The notes: generated by a model from the letters alone, not told the origin. A stretch of DNA of 64,000 nucleotides from Desmonostoc muscorum LEGE 12446 (GCF_015207005.2 NZ_JADEXS020000001.1:6905001-6969000), one strand, 5' to 3'. Counted from the stretch's first letter, positions 8,561-18,251 are shown. Program-made: numbers and translations.

Positions 8561-9044
8561 AATAGATACAGGGATGATTATTGAGTAAATAGTTCAGAAG
8601 CTATAATGGCGTAGACGCAAAGCGGTTTGTCGTCAGACATCGCTTACAGTAAGACTTGAATATATTTCGTCAATAACTTATTCTACGGTGCGTGTATTTT
8701 TCCAGGTGCAATATCTTAAGTATATTATATTTGCCTCAGGCTGTAAGAATTGATAACTATTAGAGAGTATAGAAATCCGGTTTTATTTTTGAAAAGATAC
8801 AGCGTATTTCAGGTAAATGAAGTACACGGGTAGGGGCACAACATGTTGTGCCCCTACTGTACCTCACGCCTGTTCCAATTCGCTGTATGTAGGGTGTGTT
8901 AGCGACAGCGTAACGCACCATTTTTAAGGGTTTGGTGCGTTAGAACTATAATACTTAGATTTTGTTCCAAATTCAAAACAACGATTCGTTTCAAAATCAG
9001 GTATGAACCCTGTTTTAGTTCTCAATTCTGCTGTACAAAGTCTT
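8561..9044. other. Repeat-rich intergenic region
   Basis: No gene seen. It contains a dispersed repeat (GTAGACGCAAAGCGG near 8611, also near 56434), a MITE-like element at 8797-8888, and next to it a GTGTGTTAGCG/AACGCACC repeat at about 8890-8950 that recurs near 33580 and 54677. Confidence 0.6.
8797..8888. mobile_element. MITE-like element with palindromic core
   Basis: Ends are inverted copies of ATACAGCG (8797-8804 and 8881-8888), with partial similarity continuing inward. The centre (8830-8857) is a perfect 28-base palindrome with arms GTAGGGGCACAACA and complement. The left flank TTTTATTTTTGAAAAGATAC also precedes the element at 49027. No transposase gene; probably non-autonomous. Confidence 0.5.
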
Positions 9045-10532
9045 TTACAACAAGCTTTTACCTCGTTGATAAATTTCCCCTGCATAATCAGTCCAAGCAC
9101 CTTGTCCCCAATAACGAAAACAACTAGTTTGCAGTAAAAGGTTATGTAGAAGAATATTGCGGTATTGAGATTGTTTGGTAACAGGTTCTACTGAATCAAT
9201 TTGCTGTAATGAATCAAATTTTTGATGAAATAAACTGCTTAATTGATACATGGGAGACAAGACATTTTCATAGCCTTTTACCCAGCTAATATGATTTGTC
9301 CATGAGGCTCCATCCATATGAAAATTAGGGTTGATTTGTTTTAATTCTTGAATGGCATTCTCCACAGCTTCAGGTTGGGAATTTTCTGGTGAAATTCGCT
9401 GCCAAATCTGATGTTGTCCTACTGGCTGGCAAGTTGGGTAATCTTCAGGTTTGCATCCAGCAGCTTCTATTAATTCTAAATATTCTGTGCCGCATATCCC
9501 AACAACACCTGATTTTCCGCCACCATGATTTACCATATCCCACCAAGCTTGTTTAAAAGCGCTAGGAAATTCATTCATCATAACGCCGCCATTTTCACCA
9601 TCTCCAATTTGACTAACTATTGGCGGCACAAATACGCTTCCTAGTTGTTGTTTAGATAAGGTTTTTGCTTCATAATAAGGCTGCATTTGAGCAACTAATT
9701 TAGTATCGGAACCTTGAGTTTTAATTAAAGCTGTAATACTAATTGTTTCGCCTTGAGAATTGCGGGCAACCAGACGATGTGGCAAATGTTTGTGGGTGAG
9801 AGATTCACCGCTAATTGTTTCCACAGAATGTTCTTGAACGAGTAGCCAGCGATATCCACATTCTTTGAGCGCTTTGACGAATTCAAAGAGAGCATCAGGG
9901 TGATTTGGTAGATGCATTTCTGGAGGTGAAAATCCTTTGACTCGTGCTAATGCTTCCCAACCAAAAATTGCGGCAAAGTTATGTTGCCATGCAATTATAT
10001 GTAATTTAATGTCTGCTATGGGAGTGGAAGGAATAACAGCATGACTCCACATTGTACCCAGCCATTCTACATAAGGTTGATAGGTACGATCGCAAGTAAT
10101 ACGTTTCAAGTTATCAAGAATATCATCGCGCCCCATTTGCCGCAGTCCCCACAACAGATTACCTGAGTAATCCAACATCACGCGGGGATTACAACCTTGA
10201 TTTACAAGTTCGGGAATGAAATCTCCCATGCGGCTGTAACAATAAGCAAAAGGCGCTGCATTATGGTTATCTCCTTCGTTGGAATGTTCAAACATGTATT
10301 GCAGATGGCTGATGAATGTACCACCAGATCCAGCAGGGATCGTGGGCTGGTGCATATGTAAGGCGATCGCAAATACAGCATTTATCTCATCTAACTTAAT
10401 ATTCGTTGTTGGTAAAAATACAGGTGCATCATGGTTAACTACAGAGGTAATTTCTGTTTCCCAACCAGAAATGTTCGGTAAGCCATCAATGATTTCGGGC
10501 AAAAAAGAGAGATTGGTAGGTAGTGTCTGCAT
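9045..10532 (-). CDS. Glycoside hydrolase family 57 protein
   Basis: 495 residues with GH57 signatures: AIALHMHQPTIPAG (conserved region 1), MHLPNHPDALFEF, WLLVQEHSVE, IGDGENGGVMMNEFP (the glutamate-bearing region) and DGASWTNHISW near the end. GH57 enzymes are retaining alpha-glucan hydrolases, transferases or branching enzymes acting through an (alpha/beta)7 barrel; which activity applies here cannot be told from sequence. No signal peptide, so it is probably cytoplasmic and involved in glycogen handling. It stands alone, with 55 bases to the next gene upstream on the same strand. Full length. Confidence 0.88.
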   Translation of the reverse strand: MQTLPTNLSFLPEIIDGLPNISGWETEITSVVNHDAPVFLPTTNIKLDEINAVFAIALHMHQPTIPAGSGGTFISHLQYMFEHSNEGDNHNAAPFAYCYSRMGDFIPELVNQGCNPRVMLDYSGNLLWGLRQMGRDDILDNLKRITCDRTYQPYVEWLGTMWSHAVIPSTPIADIKLHIIAWQHNFAAIFGWEALARVKGFSPPEMHLPNHPDALFEFVKALKECGYRWLLVQEHSVETISGESLTHKHLPHRLVARNSQGETISITALIKTQGSDTKLVAQMQPYYEAKTLSKQQLGSVFVPPIVSQIGDGENGGVMMNEFPSAFKQAWWDMVNHGGGKSGVVGICGTEYLELIEAAGCKPEDYPTCQPVGQHQIWQRISPENSQPEAVENAIQELKQINPNFHMDGASWTNHISWVKGYENVLSPMYQLSSLFHQKFDSLQQIDSVEPVTKQSQYRNILLHNLLLQTSCFRYWGQGAWTDYAGEIYQRGKSLL

Positions 10533-10587
10533 TTCTGGTTGCTCCGAAACAAGGTATATCTAGTTATGCGATCCCACTTGGACGATA

Positions 10588-11142
10588 CTACCGATCGCGC
10601 ATTGCTAGACGGCAACTATTTAAAAGTACATCAAGTTCCTTTACAACTTGAAAGGGATTTTTTCCTCTGAACACAGATGCGATCGCAGCTTCATAAGGAT
10701 TTCTGCCTGTCTTTTTAACGCCAGCGATCGCATCTTGATTAGAGAATTCACGAATACTAACTAACCATGCAGCTAACACATGACCAGTGCGACCAATACC
10801 ACCAGAACAGTGTACAACTACTTTTTCACTTTGTTTGTCTGCTGCTACTAAAAAAGGAAGTATTTTCTGTGTGAGTGTTTCTAAACTAGAGAAATGAAAA
10901 TCTCTAATCGGTGCCCAGCAAACTTGTTGACTACCAAATTCTTGTTGATATATGCCTAAAAGATTAGAGTAAGGAGCTAGTTGCTTTTCCGTCAGAAGAC
11001 AGCAAACTCGTTTGATATTTTGCTGTTTCATGAACTCAACCCAATCAGATACCTGTTGATTCGAGTGGCCTGGCCTACAAGCGCCAAATACAATCAGCTC
11101 ACCCTCCCAAGCAGCAGCAAATTTGTATGTACCTCTAGTCAT
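10588..11142 (-). CDS. Tyrosine/dual-specificity phosphatase-like protein
   Basis: A Cys-based phosphatase of the PTP/DSP superfamily. The P-loop VVHCSGGIGRTGH fits HCx5R with Cys and Arg present, and the WPD-loop equivalent is probably around PIRDFHFSSLE. I chose the ATG at 11142 (MTRGTYKFAAAW), giving 184 residues; the longer reading uses TTG at 11235 and overlaps the SDR gene. The gene follows the SDR gene on the same strand after about 40 bases, so cotranscription is likely. Substrate unknown; protein tyrosine or phosphoinositide/nucleotide substrates are possible. Confidence 0.85.
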   Translation of the reverse strand: MTRGTYKFAAAWEGELIVFGACRPGHSNQQVSDWVEFMKQQNIKRVCCLLTEKQLAPYSNLLGIYQQEFGSQQVCWAPIRDFHFSSLETLTQKILPFLVAADKQSEKVVVHCSGGIGRTGHVLAAWLVSIREFSNQDAIAGVKKTGRNPYEAAIASVFRGKNPFQVVKELDVLLNSCRLAMRDR

Positions 11143-11182
11143 GTGTTCTGATGGCTGTGGGTTGTGTTCATTATACGGATAG

Positions 11183-12058
11183 TTACAGCGACTTGGGTTG
11201 ACATTGATTTTTTCTAAACCAGAGCAAATCGCCAAAACGCTGGATTTTGGTTAAAAAGCTCAGTTTTTGTTCAGGCTGTCGTCTTCTTGGCGCTGGCGGA
11301 GTCGCTATTTGTAAAATCAGTTCTAGCAACCAAGGGGCGAGGCGTTGGCACCACACAGCTAGATGACTTTGCCATCCGACTAAAATTTCTGCTGAATCAT
11401 TTTGCATTCCAGCGACGAGTGCTTGAGCCACTTGCTGGGGAGTCATGGGGATCACCCAGCGAAATAATTTTAAGTCCCGCACCATGTCTGTGTCTGTGAG
11501 GGAAGGCAGTAATGCAATCACTCGGATATTGTGTTGGGCGAGTTCCCGACGCAACGCTTGGGTAAATCCTAAGATGGCAAATTTGGTAGCCGAGTAAGTC
11601 GCCATCGTCGGTGCTGCAATTTTCCCCATCAGACTCGATACATTGACGATTGTCCCTTGTCTTTGGCTGGCCATACGTCGAGCTATCAGACTCGTGAGGT
11701 TGTACATTCCCAATAGGTTTACAGAAAGCTCTTCTTGAACTTGGGGGAGTTTAGATTGCAAAAACGAGCTTTGATATGCGACTCCTGCACAATTAACCAG
11801 CAGATGAATCGGGCCATAGTTGCGCCAAACTTGAGCAATGGTGACATTCACATCAATTACCTGAGTCAAATCTAAGGCAACGATCGCAGTCTCCACACCC
11901 ATCGCCTCAATTTTGTTCGCCACCTCAACTAACTTGTGGCGATCGCGTGCTACCAATATCAGCCGCTTGATGCCTTGTTTGGCTAGTTCCAGAGCGATCG
12001 CCTTACCAATACCACGAGAAGCCCCTGTAATTAGGGCTACTTTACCTTGAATCTCCAT
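11183..12058 (-). CDS. Short-chain dehydrogenase/reductase (SDR)
   Basis: A classical SDR: Rossmann motif TGASRGIGKAIA at the N-terminus, NCAGVAY, catalytic Ser in NVSSLMGK and YSATK (Tyr-x-x-x-Lys). NAD(P)H-dependent oxidoreductase of unknown substrate. I chose ATG at 12058 (MEIQGKVALITGAS). A longer reading from 12133 adds residues encoded by GGGCATTGG-type repeats, which cannot be ancestral. The C-terminal part beyond residue 230 is hydrophobic (LAVWCQRLAPWLLELILQI) and may be membrane-associated. Confidence 0.9.
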   Translation of the reverse strand: MEIQGKVALITGASRGIGKAIALELAKQGIKRLILVARDRHKLVEVANKIEAMGVETAIVALDLTQVIDVNVTIAQVWRNYGPIHLLVNCAGVAYQSSFLQSKLPQVQEELSVNLLGMYNLTSLIARRMASQRQGTIVNVSSLMGKIAAPTMATYSATKFAILGFTQALRRELAQHNIRVIALLPSLTDTDMVRDLKLFRWVIPMTPQQVAQALVAGMQNDSAEILVGWQSHLAVWCQRLAPWLLELILQIATPPAPRRRQPEQKLSFLTKIQRFGDLLWFRKNQCQPKSL

Positions 12059-13182
12059 TGATTTTATCCTCCAAAATCTAATTAGGGATTGGGCAAAAAG
12101 GGCATTGGGCGTTGGGCATTGGCTATGGGGCATTGGTTATTAATTATTCTTGCCTGCCCCTCATCCCACCAGTCGCTAATTCCCACTCCCTAGTTCCCAG
12201 CTCCCAATCCCTAGTCACTTGAAAACCCTTTAGCAACGAGATATTTCTTGGTTAATCTGCAATCCTTCGTAATTGTCTATACGAGGCAGAAATTTCTCGT
12301 TTTTGACTCGTTAATTACTAACACACTGGGCTGAATCTACATAGCTCATAGATTTTATTTCTCCTCGATTTGAGCGTTCATCAGCATCGTTTACAAACAC
12401 ACGTTAGCAATTAAATCAAGTCATTGCAACATCTTTTAATAAGAATTTCTTAATACTTGTTAACACAAGTATATATATACAAAAGATTTTATGAAATAAG
12501 TTTTTATGAATACCTAAGTACAAATATCTCAAAGCCCTGACAATTAATTTCTGTTTTAGGAAATTGTTATATCTAAGTCACAGCTTAGAAATAAAAAAGA
12601 CATATTTAGCAATCCTATTTAATGTGTAAGAATTTCCAGCCGCAGATGCCAACTTATCAAAGAATTGTAGTACCTTGTTTGTCACGCATTATTTAAGATT
12701 GCTATCTTATTTTTCTTATGATTGTAATAATTTTATTTTATTAAAAATTTGCGTAGTACTATCAGTATATTTACTGATTTATTTAAAGTAAAGGTTTGTG
12801 GCTGTTATTTTTTATCGTAAGAAAAAAAGGCTATATGCTGATCTAAAATAGAAATTACGGCAGCATATTTGTATATCCAAAATTTAATAGAAATGCTAAT
12901 TTGTTTGGGTTTAGCTTTGAGATTATCAAAGGAATGCTTGAGAGTTACCTTGTTTATGTCAATCCTCAATTATTAATGAATAAGAAGATCCCCGACTTCT
13001 CTAAGAAGTCGGGAATCTAAACCATAAGTCAACATAATTCATAAAAATCCTTACGGGAGTTTGGAAACCCAGTCGCTTTTAGCCCTGGGAGGAAAAACGA
13101 CACGGCGGGATTTATCCCGCAGTATCTCTTTGTTGACTAGACTATGCTTTCGCTGTAAACTAGTGTCTATAGCGAGACTTGT
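12059..13182. other. Long AT-rich intergenic region before the TnpB element
   Basis: About 1.1 kb without a credible gene. At 12079-12214 there is an inverted array pair (TTAGGGATTGGG units, complement CCCAATCCCTAG). The middle is AT-rich. A strong hairpin lies at 12987-13017. From about 13040 the sequence is probably the left end of the TnpB element and its promoter, with a small GCGGGATTTATCCCGC hairpin near 13103. Confidence 0.6.
12987..13017. repeat. Dispersed hairpin (CCCCGACTTCT type, copy 1)
   Basis: GATCCCCGACTTCT and its near-complement AGAAGTCGGGAATC form a 14-base-pair stem. A second, perfect copy is at 22076-22106 and a partial one at about 55818-55830. It may act as a transcription terminator, but its dispersion argues for a repeat family. 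Confidence 0.65.
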
Positions 13183-14517
13183 TTGATGTATCTGACGCAA
13201 AAGAACCAAATCAGAGAACTGAATAAATCTGAATTTGTTGCTCTGCGCGAGTTGTGCCGACTGAGTAAGAACCTCTATAACGTAGGTTTGTACACGGTGC
13301 GGCAATACTTTTTTCAGGAGCGTAAACACTTGCGCTATGAATCTGCTTACCATCTGTGCAAAACCAATGAGAATTACAAGTTCCTCAATACAGACATTGC
13401 ACAGCAAACACTGAAAGTAGTAGACAGAACATTTAAAAGCTTCTACGGATTGATTAGTGCAGTTAAAAACGGAAGTTATCAACAGAAAGTGAAACTTCCT
13501 AACTACCTGCCAAAAGATGGATATTTCTTGCTGATAATACCTTGTGGTTGGATGACTCGGAAAGATAAACCAAAAACTCCTAGACTTGCCATTAAGAATG
13601 GTAGATTTAGAGTTCCAATGTCTAACGAGTTCAAAAAACAACATGGGGAGATTTGGGTTAATTTCCCCAAACGAATTAATTATGAATCTCTTAAAGAGAT
13701 TCGCATTCACCCAAAATACAATGCTAGATATTTTGAGGTTGAATTTATCAGCGAAGTTGATCCTGAACCGATAGAGGTTAAAAGTGGTAGTGCTATTAGT
13801 ATTGATTTGGGAGTAGATAATCTCGCAGCTTGTGTTGATACCAATGGGGCATCCTTCCTTGTGGATGGTAAACCAATTAAATCTATTAACCAGTGGTTCA
13901 ACAAGCGTAACGCCAAACTGCAATCTATTAAAGATAAGCAGGATATCAAAGGCATCACTAATCAACAGGTGAAGCTCACGGCAAAACGCAATAATCAAGT
14001 CAGAGATTACCTGAACAAGACAGCACGATTTATCGTGAACCACTGCATCCAGAATAGTATTGCTAACTTGATTGTGGGGTACAATCCCGGCATCAAACAA
14101 GAAATCAATATTGGTGGACGCAATAATCAAAACTTTGTCCAGATACCTTTTCACAGTTTGCGTTCTAAGTTGAAGGCAATGTGTGAAAGATACGGGTTGA
14201 ACTATCAGGAACAAGAAGAATCTTACACCAGTAGCGCAAGTGCGATTGATGGTGATGAGATACCTGTTTACAACGCCGACAATCCCGCATATTACCAGTT
14301 TTCTGGTAAACGAATTAAACGTGGATTGTACAGAACAAAAGATGGACATTTAGTTAATAGTGATTTAAATGGTTCACTGAATATCGGAATCAAAAGTAAG
14401 CACAATGGCTTTGTCGGAGTGTCTAGAGGGTCTTTGATCGCCCCAAGAAGGATTAATCTTCTTAAATTGGAGAAGTGGAGAGCGACGGCTTTAGCCTCCC
14501 TCGGAACAACTTCTTAG
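13183..14517 (+). CDS. tnpB: TnpB (IS200/IS605-type OrfB) RNA-guided nuclease homologue
   Basis: 444 residues, full length. The N-terminal helix-turn-helix-like region (LCRLSKNLYNVGLY) leads to a RuvC-like core with SIDLGVDNLAACV (first Asp) and DLNGSLNIGIK (third acidic motif). At the strand where many TnpB proteins carry the catalytic Glu, this one reads LIVGYNPGIKQ, and the zinc-finger region (YTSSASAIDGDE) lacks its cysteines. So the second acidic residue is displaced or absent. No tnpA is next to it: a solo, IS1341-type element that cannot transpose without help. A strong hairpin follows the stop at 14521. The opposite strand holds a long shadow ORF. Confidence 0.9.
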   Translation: MMYLTQKNQIRELNKSEFVALRELCRLSKNLYNVGLYTVRQYFFQERKHLRYESAYHLCKTNENYKFLNTDIAQQTLKVVDRTFKSFYGLISAVKNGSYQQKVKLPNYLPKDGYFLLIIPCGWMTRKDKPKTPRLAIKNGRFRVPMSNEFKKQHGEIWVNFPKRINYESLKEIRIHPKYNARYFEVEFISEVDPEPIEVKSGSAISIDLGVDNLAACVDTNGASFLVDGKPIKSINQWFNKRNAKLQSIKDKQDIKGITNQQVKLTAKRNNQVRDYLNKTARFIVNHCIQNSIANLIVGYNPGIKQEINIGGRNNQNFVQIPFHSLRSKLKAMCERYGLNYQEQEESYTSSASAIDGDEIPVYNADNPAYYQFSGKRIKRGLYRTKDGHLVNSDLNGSLNIGIKSKHNGFVGVSRGSLIAPRRINLLKLEKWRATALASLGTTS

Positions 14518-14520
14518 AAT

Positions 14521-14542
14521 CCCCTCGGCTTTAGCCGAGGGG
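14521..14542 (+). terminator. Right-end hairpin of the TnpB element
   Basis: Perfect inverted repeat CCCCTCGGCT / AGCCGAGGGG with a two-base loop, three bases after the tnpB stop. In TnpB systems the guide (omega/reRNA) is processed from the 3' end of tnpB through this end, so this could be the RNA scaffold hairpin as well as a terminator. The related string CGGCTTTAGCC occurs just upstream at about 14485. Confidence 0.6.
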
Positions 14543-14690
14543 AGAGTCAAAATTACTAATACTCTTTGAATGCTACCTTAAGTGTATATACGTAATTATT
14601 CACGACTGCTGTTAGCGGTAACGGGGCGTTTAGCCCGTTAGGAGCAGGCGCACTGGCGGCACACTCCCCACTCCCCATATTTCTTGAAAG

Positions 14691-16394
14691 TTATTGTTTT
14701 AGTTCTTGTCCCTGAGAAGTCGCAGGTTGAGGATTTGATGGTCGAAATGACTGAGGAATTGAGCCATTCCAGAGTTGACTAAATTGATCTGGTGTCAAGG
14801 ACTGTAAAAGACTCAGCTTTAGAGACTCTTGACTGATGAACTGGGCGTAAGACGGCTGTAAATAGGAGCGATATTCAGGGCGGTTGAGGAGATGGGTTGA
14901 CAAAAAAGCTACGCTTAAAGCGTTGAGATAGGAATAAACAGGAGTAGGTTTGGGGCCTAGTAACGCAGGCGGCACAGGTAATACACTGTTCTCAGGAGTG
15001 GGTTCGGCGATCGCCGAAAAGTGGGTGGCGTTTTCAATCAAAGCAAGGTATTTATTGGAATCAGTCAGCCAGGTAAAGGGGAGAATCTGCTCAAAGACCG
15101 GTGGGGCAAAAATATCTTGACTACCAGCTACCAACATTACCGGAATTTTAATTTGACTGATGCCACCCTGACCCAAAACTGAACTGTCAATGGGATTAAT
15201 CGCCATGACAACCTTAATGCGATCGTCTTTGAGTTCGTAATTTTTTGGGGATAACTCAGCAGCTTGGCACTGCAACAACAGTGACAAATTAAAGTATGAA
15301 TTGTTGGGATTACAGTCTTGGTAAAGTTGATTAAAGTTAATCGTCGCTCCTGCGAGAGTCAAAACAGTATAACCACCAAAAGACTGACCGATCGCCCCAA
15401 TTTGCTGAAAATTAAGTTTTCCCTTGAGGGAGGGATCGGATTTGTCCAAACGTTCAAGTTCATTGAGTAAATACTTGATATCCAAAGGTCGGTTGATAAA
15501 TTCTGCTGGTTCCGGTGGCCCTGCTAAACCTGCAAAATATAGCTGAAAGCGTTCAGCATTACTACCAGGGTGTTCCAGCACCGCAACCGCAAAACCATAG
15601 GATGTGAGATGTTGAGCTAGGTAAGCAAAGGTAGAGCGATCAGAAGCGAGACCATGAGAAATTACGATTAGGGGATACGGCGGTTTTGCTTGGGTTTGAG
15701 AATTGCCTTCAGGTAAATAAATATCTACTGGGAGACGGCGATTGCGAGAAAAGTCATTTAGTTCCAGGCTTTTTTTCTGCCAAGTGAATTTCCCTGGCGA
15801 TCGCAAGTCTGGTTGTTGTGAGAAATCAACGGTTGAATTGGCAGCTTGGGCGATCGCTTCTTGTTGCAGAAAAGCCACAACTTCATCCTTTTTTTCCAGC
15901 AGTTGTGACAAGTTATCGACTATCCTTAGCCCCTCTGAATAATTCAGCCTGATAGTCTGACTAGGAAATCTCCGCAGCAAATTCAAAACAGTCAAGCCTT
16001 GGGGATCAGTAGCAGCTAAAATGAAAGCCGCACGTATAGCATAGAAACCGTTTTGTCGAGACTCAGTGAGGAGTAATTCTCCCATACGTTGCATCACCTT
16101 CTCACCTATGGGTGAGTAGGTAACCTGAGATACCAGTGTAGGAGTAATATTGAAGCGCTGCCGGAGTAGATCCCGTAGTTGGGCGAGTTGTTCGGGAGTG
16201 GCGCGGCTGGCATAAAAGGAAAAGTCTTCATCGATTTTGCCAGTTTTCGCAAAAGTTTCCAGCGAGTCCACAGACAAAGAGAACTCGCCGAAGGGAGGGT
16301 AATAAAAGCTAATGCGCTCCGCTCCCAATCCAGGAGTAGCAGTCAAAAAGGTAGATACGAAACTTAAACCCAGGTATCGCCAAAATTTTTTCAT
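14691..16394 (-). CDS. Secreted alpha/beta hydrolase with N-terminal DUF1400
   Basis: ATG at 16394 starts a clear signal peptide (KKFWRYLGLSFVSTFL, then ATPGLGAE). Next comes a DUF1400 domain (ISFYYPPFGEFSLSVDSLE onward, to about residue 150), found in cyanobacteria in front of alpha/beta hydrolases. The hydrolase part has LIVISHGLASDRSTFAYLA (oxyanion region), nucleophile elbow IGQSFGGYT, an acid in VAGSQDIFAPP and His in ENATHFSAI. It resembles the platelet-activating-factor acetylhydrolase/dienelactone hydrolase group. Exported lipase or esterase is the likely role; substrate unknown. The longer reading from 16436 only adds residues before the signal peptide. Confidence 0.9.
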   Translation of the reverse strand: MKKFWRYLGLSFVSTFLTATPGLGAERISFYYPPFGEFSLSVDSLETFAKTGKIDEDFSFYASRATPEQLAQLRDLLRQRFNITPTLVSQVTYSPIGEKVMQRMGELLLTESRQNGFYAIRAAFILAATDPQGLTVLNLLRRFPSQTIRLNYSEGLRIVDNLSQLLEKKDEVVAFLQQEAIAQAANSTVDFSQQPDLRSPGKFTWQKKSLELNDFSRNRRLPVDIYLPEGNSQTQAKPPYPLIVISHGLASDRSTFAYLAQHLTSYGFAVAVLEHPGSNAERFQLYFAGLAGPPEPAEFINRPLDIKYLLNELERLDKSDPSLKGKLNFQQIGAIGQSFGGYTVLTLAGATINFNQLYQDCNPNNSYFNLSLLLQCQAAELSPKNYELKDDRIKVVMAINPIDSSVLGQGGISQIKIPVMLVAGSQDIFAPPVFEQILPFTWLTDSNKYLALIENATHFSAIAEPTPENSVLPVPPALLGPKPTPVYSYLNALSVAFLSTHLLNRPEYRSYLQPSYAQFISQESLKLSLLQSLTPDQFSQLWNGSIPQSFRPSNPQPATSQGQELKQ

Positions 16395-16962
16395 CAGAAA
16401 AACCCATTGTCTAACCGTTACATAAATCCTATTCAAATCATTACGGAAGAAATGACAAGAGGTGATAAGGAATTAAGTTACAGATCCACACCCTGCCAAA
16501 TAATTATTGTAGGTATGCACAGTTAACTGTGTATCCCTACAACGATCTGTATTTTACCCAGTTAAAATCGCTGTAAGTAGTAAATTTTTCAGCCAAACAG
16601 CATTTAATGGAGCGATAATAGATTATAGAGATCAAAATACTTTATATGTCTTTCCCTTCCTGTTCCTCTTGTGTTGTCATCCTTAATCAACAAGAGGAGC
16701 AAAATATCTCCCACCAAAAGCAATGCCACGATACGCCAGTTAACCACAGCAAGAATACTGGTGAGAATTGTACTGTCGTTGAAAATGGTCGGGTTGTGGT
16801 TAAGCCTTCACAACCACCAAAGGACTGACGCGGGGACGCGGGGACGCGGGGACGCAAAGAGATTTAAAAATAATCTTCTGAATTCTGACTTCTGAATTCT
16901 GACTTCTGAATTCTGAATTCTGACTTCTGAATTCTGAATTCTGACTTCTGACTTCTGAATTC
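16395..16962. other. Repeat-rich intergenic region
   Basis: Holds a degenerate GTAGG palindrome at 16509-16540, a triple GGGGACGC array at about 16832-16856 (the same unit is found inside the SLH gene at 28616-28710), and a long TTCTGAATTCTGAC array at about 16872-16960 that runs into the 3' end of the Kir gene. A 60-codon ORF at 16646 has no family features and was not accepted. Confidence 0.6.
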
Positions 16963-17886
16963 TTACCCCATTTCATCTAAAGGCAAGACATCGTGGAAGC
17001 GGTTGTAGTCAATGTAGCGATGTCCATCGGCTGTTTCGTGAAAGATATCGACAAAGCGATTATTCCACAAAATTTCCTTAGGACTATAACTATGACGAGC
17101 ATGGACGACTTGTGAAACCGTTTCATCAATACCACTCAAAGAAATGATCAACATCGAATTTGTCTGAATTAGTGATTCTGCCGTCATCCCATATAAAGGA
17201 CTAAACTCATCAATGATATGTACCACTGACCAGCTTAAGGAAAAGCTAGGTGTTTGGTGCCGCAGCAGTTTCAAATCGTAGATTCGCCGCATAAACTGAC
17301 CTTCTAGCGTTACTTCGTCGCGCATCAAATATACTCGCATCTGCGCTTCCAAAATCGTGTTGCGGCGCTGATTAGCGCTACGAAACATTAAAGTCGGCTT
17401 GGCATCATGAACTGTAATCACCGCTACACGGCTAAACATGACGCGGGCGGTTGGTCGAGAAAACCGGGCAAAGGCTAGTCCGGTCATCACAGCAATTCCC
17501 ACCAAACCGATCATCGCTTCAATGGTAACAATGATATTGGCGTAAGTGGTTTTAGGATACATCGCACCGTAGCCGATGGATGCCAGAGTTTGGACGCTAA
17601 AGAAAAAAACATCTAAAAAAGAACCTGGTCGCGCGTTAGCAATACAATCTCCTCCTACCAAGTAAGCTAGGGCGAACAGAGCATTAATAGTTACATAAAA
17701 CACACAAATTAGGATCAAAAACCCAGTCCAGGAAATCGTCAGCAGCAGATGGTAGGGATCGCGCCAGTAGGAATACCATGCACCCATACCCATAATTTCA
17801 AACTTTCCATCTCGAACTTGAATGTGAATACGTGGGATCAAGCGCTGTTGTTGCTTGCGTGAAAGTCGCTTCACTCGAAATTTCAT
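16963..17886 (-). CDS. Inward-rectifier-type potassium channel (KirBac family)
   Basis: 307 residues from ATG at 17886 (a TTG at 17910 is possible). Two membrane helices (FLILICVFYVTINALFALAY and IEAMIGLVGIAVMTGLAF) flank a pore helix and the selectivity filter ASIGYGAMYP. Pre-M1 slide-helix residues (YWRDPYHLLL) match KirBac proteins. The C-terminal 180 residues form the immunoglobulin-like cytoplasmic gating domain (MFRSANQRRNTILEAQMRVY, GMTAESL, HARHSYSPKEI). Acts as a tetrameric K+ channel in the plasma membrane. The stop lies just inside the border of a TTCTGAATTC array. No operon partner. Confidence 0.93.
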   Translation of the reverse strand: MKFRVKRLSRKQQQRLIPRIHIQVRDGKFEIMGMGAWYSYWRDPYHLLLTISWTGFLILICVFYVTINALFALAYLVGGDCIANARPGSFLDVFFFSVQTLASIGYGAMYPKTTYANIIVTIEAMIGLVGIAVMTGLAFARFSRPTARVMFSRVAVITVHDAKPTLMFRSANQRRNTILEAQMRVYLMRDEVTLEGQFMRRIYDLKLLRHQTPSFSLSWSVVHIIDEFSPLYGMTAESLIQTNSMLIISLSGIDETVSQVVHARHSYSPKEILWNNRFVDIFHETADGHRYIDYNRFHDVLPLDEMG

Positions 17887-18048
17887 CTGGGGTAGCCAAA
17901 AGAACGACAAGTAGGTAGTATGACAAGGGTTGAAAAGTCGCTGTTTTCAGTTACAGTGCAGTTGCAAAGTAACAACCAGGTTGTGATGAATCGAAATTTC
18001 TGGATTACTGCTTTAATTGCTTTTATTAATTCCCTCAGTTTTACAGTT

Positions 18049-18249
18049 TTAACTTAATTCGGCGGAATTCCCCTCCCTCAGCGCAGCAGGGAGTGAGATG
18101 GTTGAGGAATCGTCAATAACTGGATTCGGTAGTCGGTCAATCCAGTCTTCAATCAATTGTGTCATCGTCTTTTCTTTATTAGCGGCATATAGCTTGAGCT
18201 TATTGTACCGCCGCTCAGACATCCGAAAACGCAATGACTTTTCTTTCAT
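18049..18249 (-). CDS. Small RHH-like DNA-binding protein
   Basis: 66 residues from ATG at 18249: KSLRFRMSERRYNKLKLYA followed by KTMTQLIEDWIDRLP, a strand-helix-helix pattern like ribbon-helix-helix repressors. A longer reading (from 18318) has no family support. Immediately upstream of the start (18252-18265) is the palindromic string TTGTGTACACGTTA, a plausible autoregulatory operator. Genes of this type are often carried on plasmids or mobile regions; the adjoining broken transporter (18318-18567) fits a disturbed locus. Confidence 0.6.
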   Translation of the reverse strand: MKEKSLRFRMSERRYNKLKLYAANKEKTMTQLIEDWIDRLPNPVIDDSSTISLPAALREGNSAELS

Positions 18250-18251
18250 AC

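Noticed and set aside
13051..14349. Long minus-strand ORF (432 codons) opposite tnpB
   Set aside because: It is the antisense shadow of a recognisable TnpB gene and has no family features.
16646..16895. Two short ORFs upstream of the Kir gene
   Set aside because: No domain, overlapping frames, one ending in repeat sequence.
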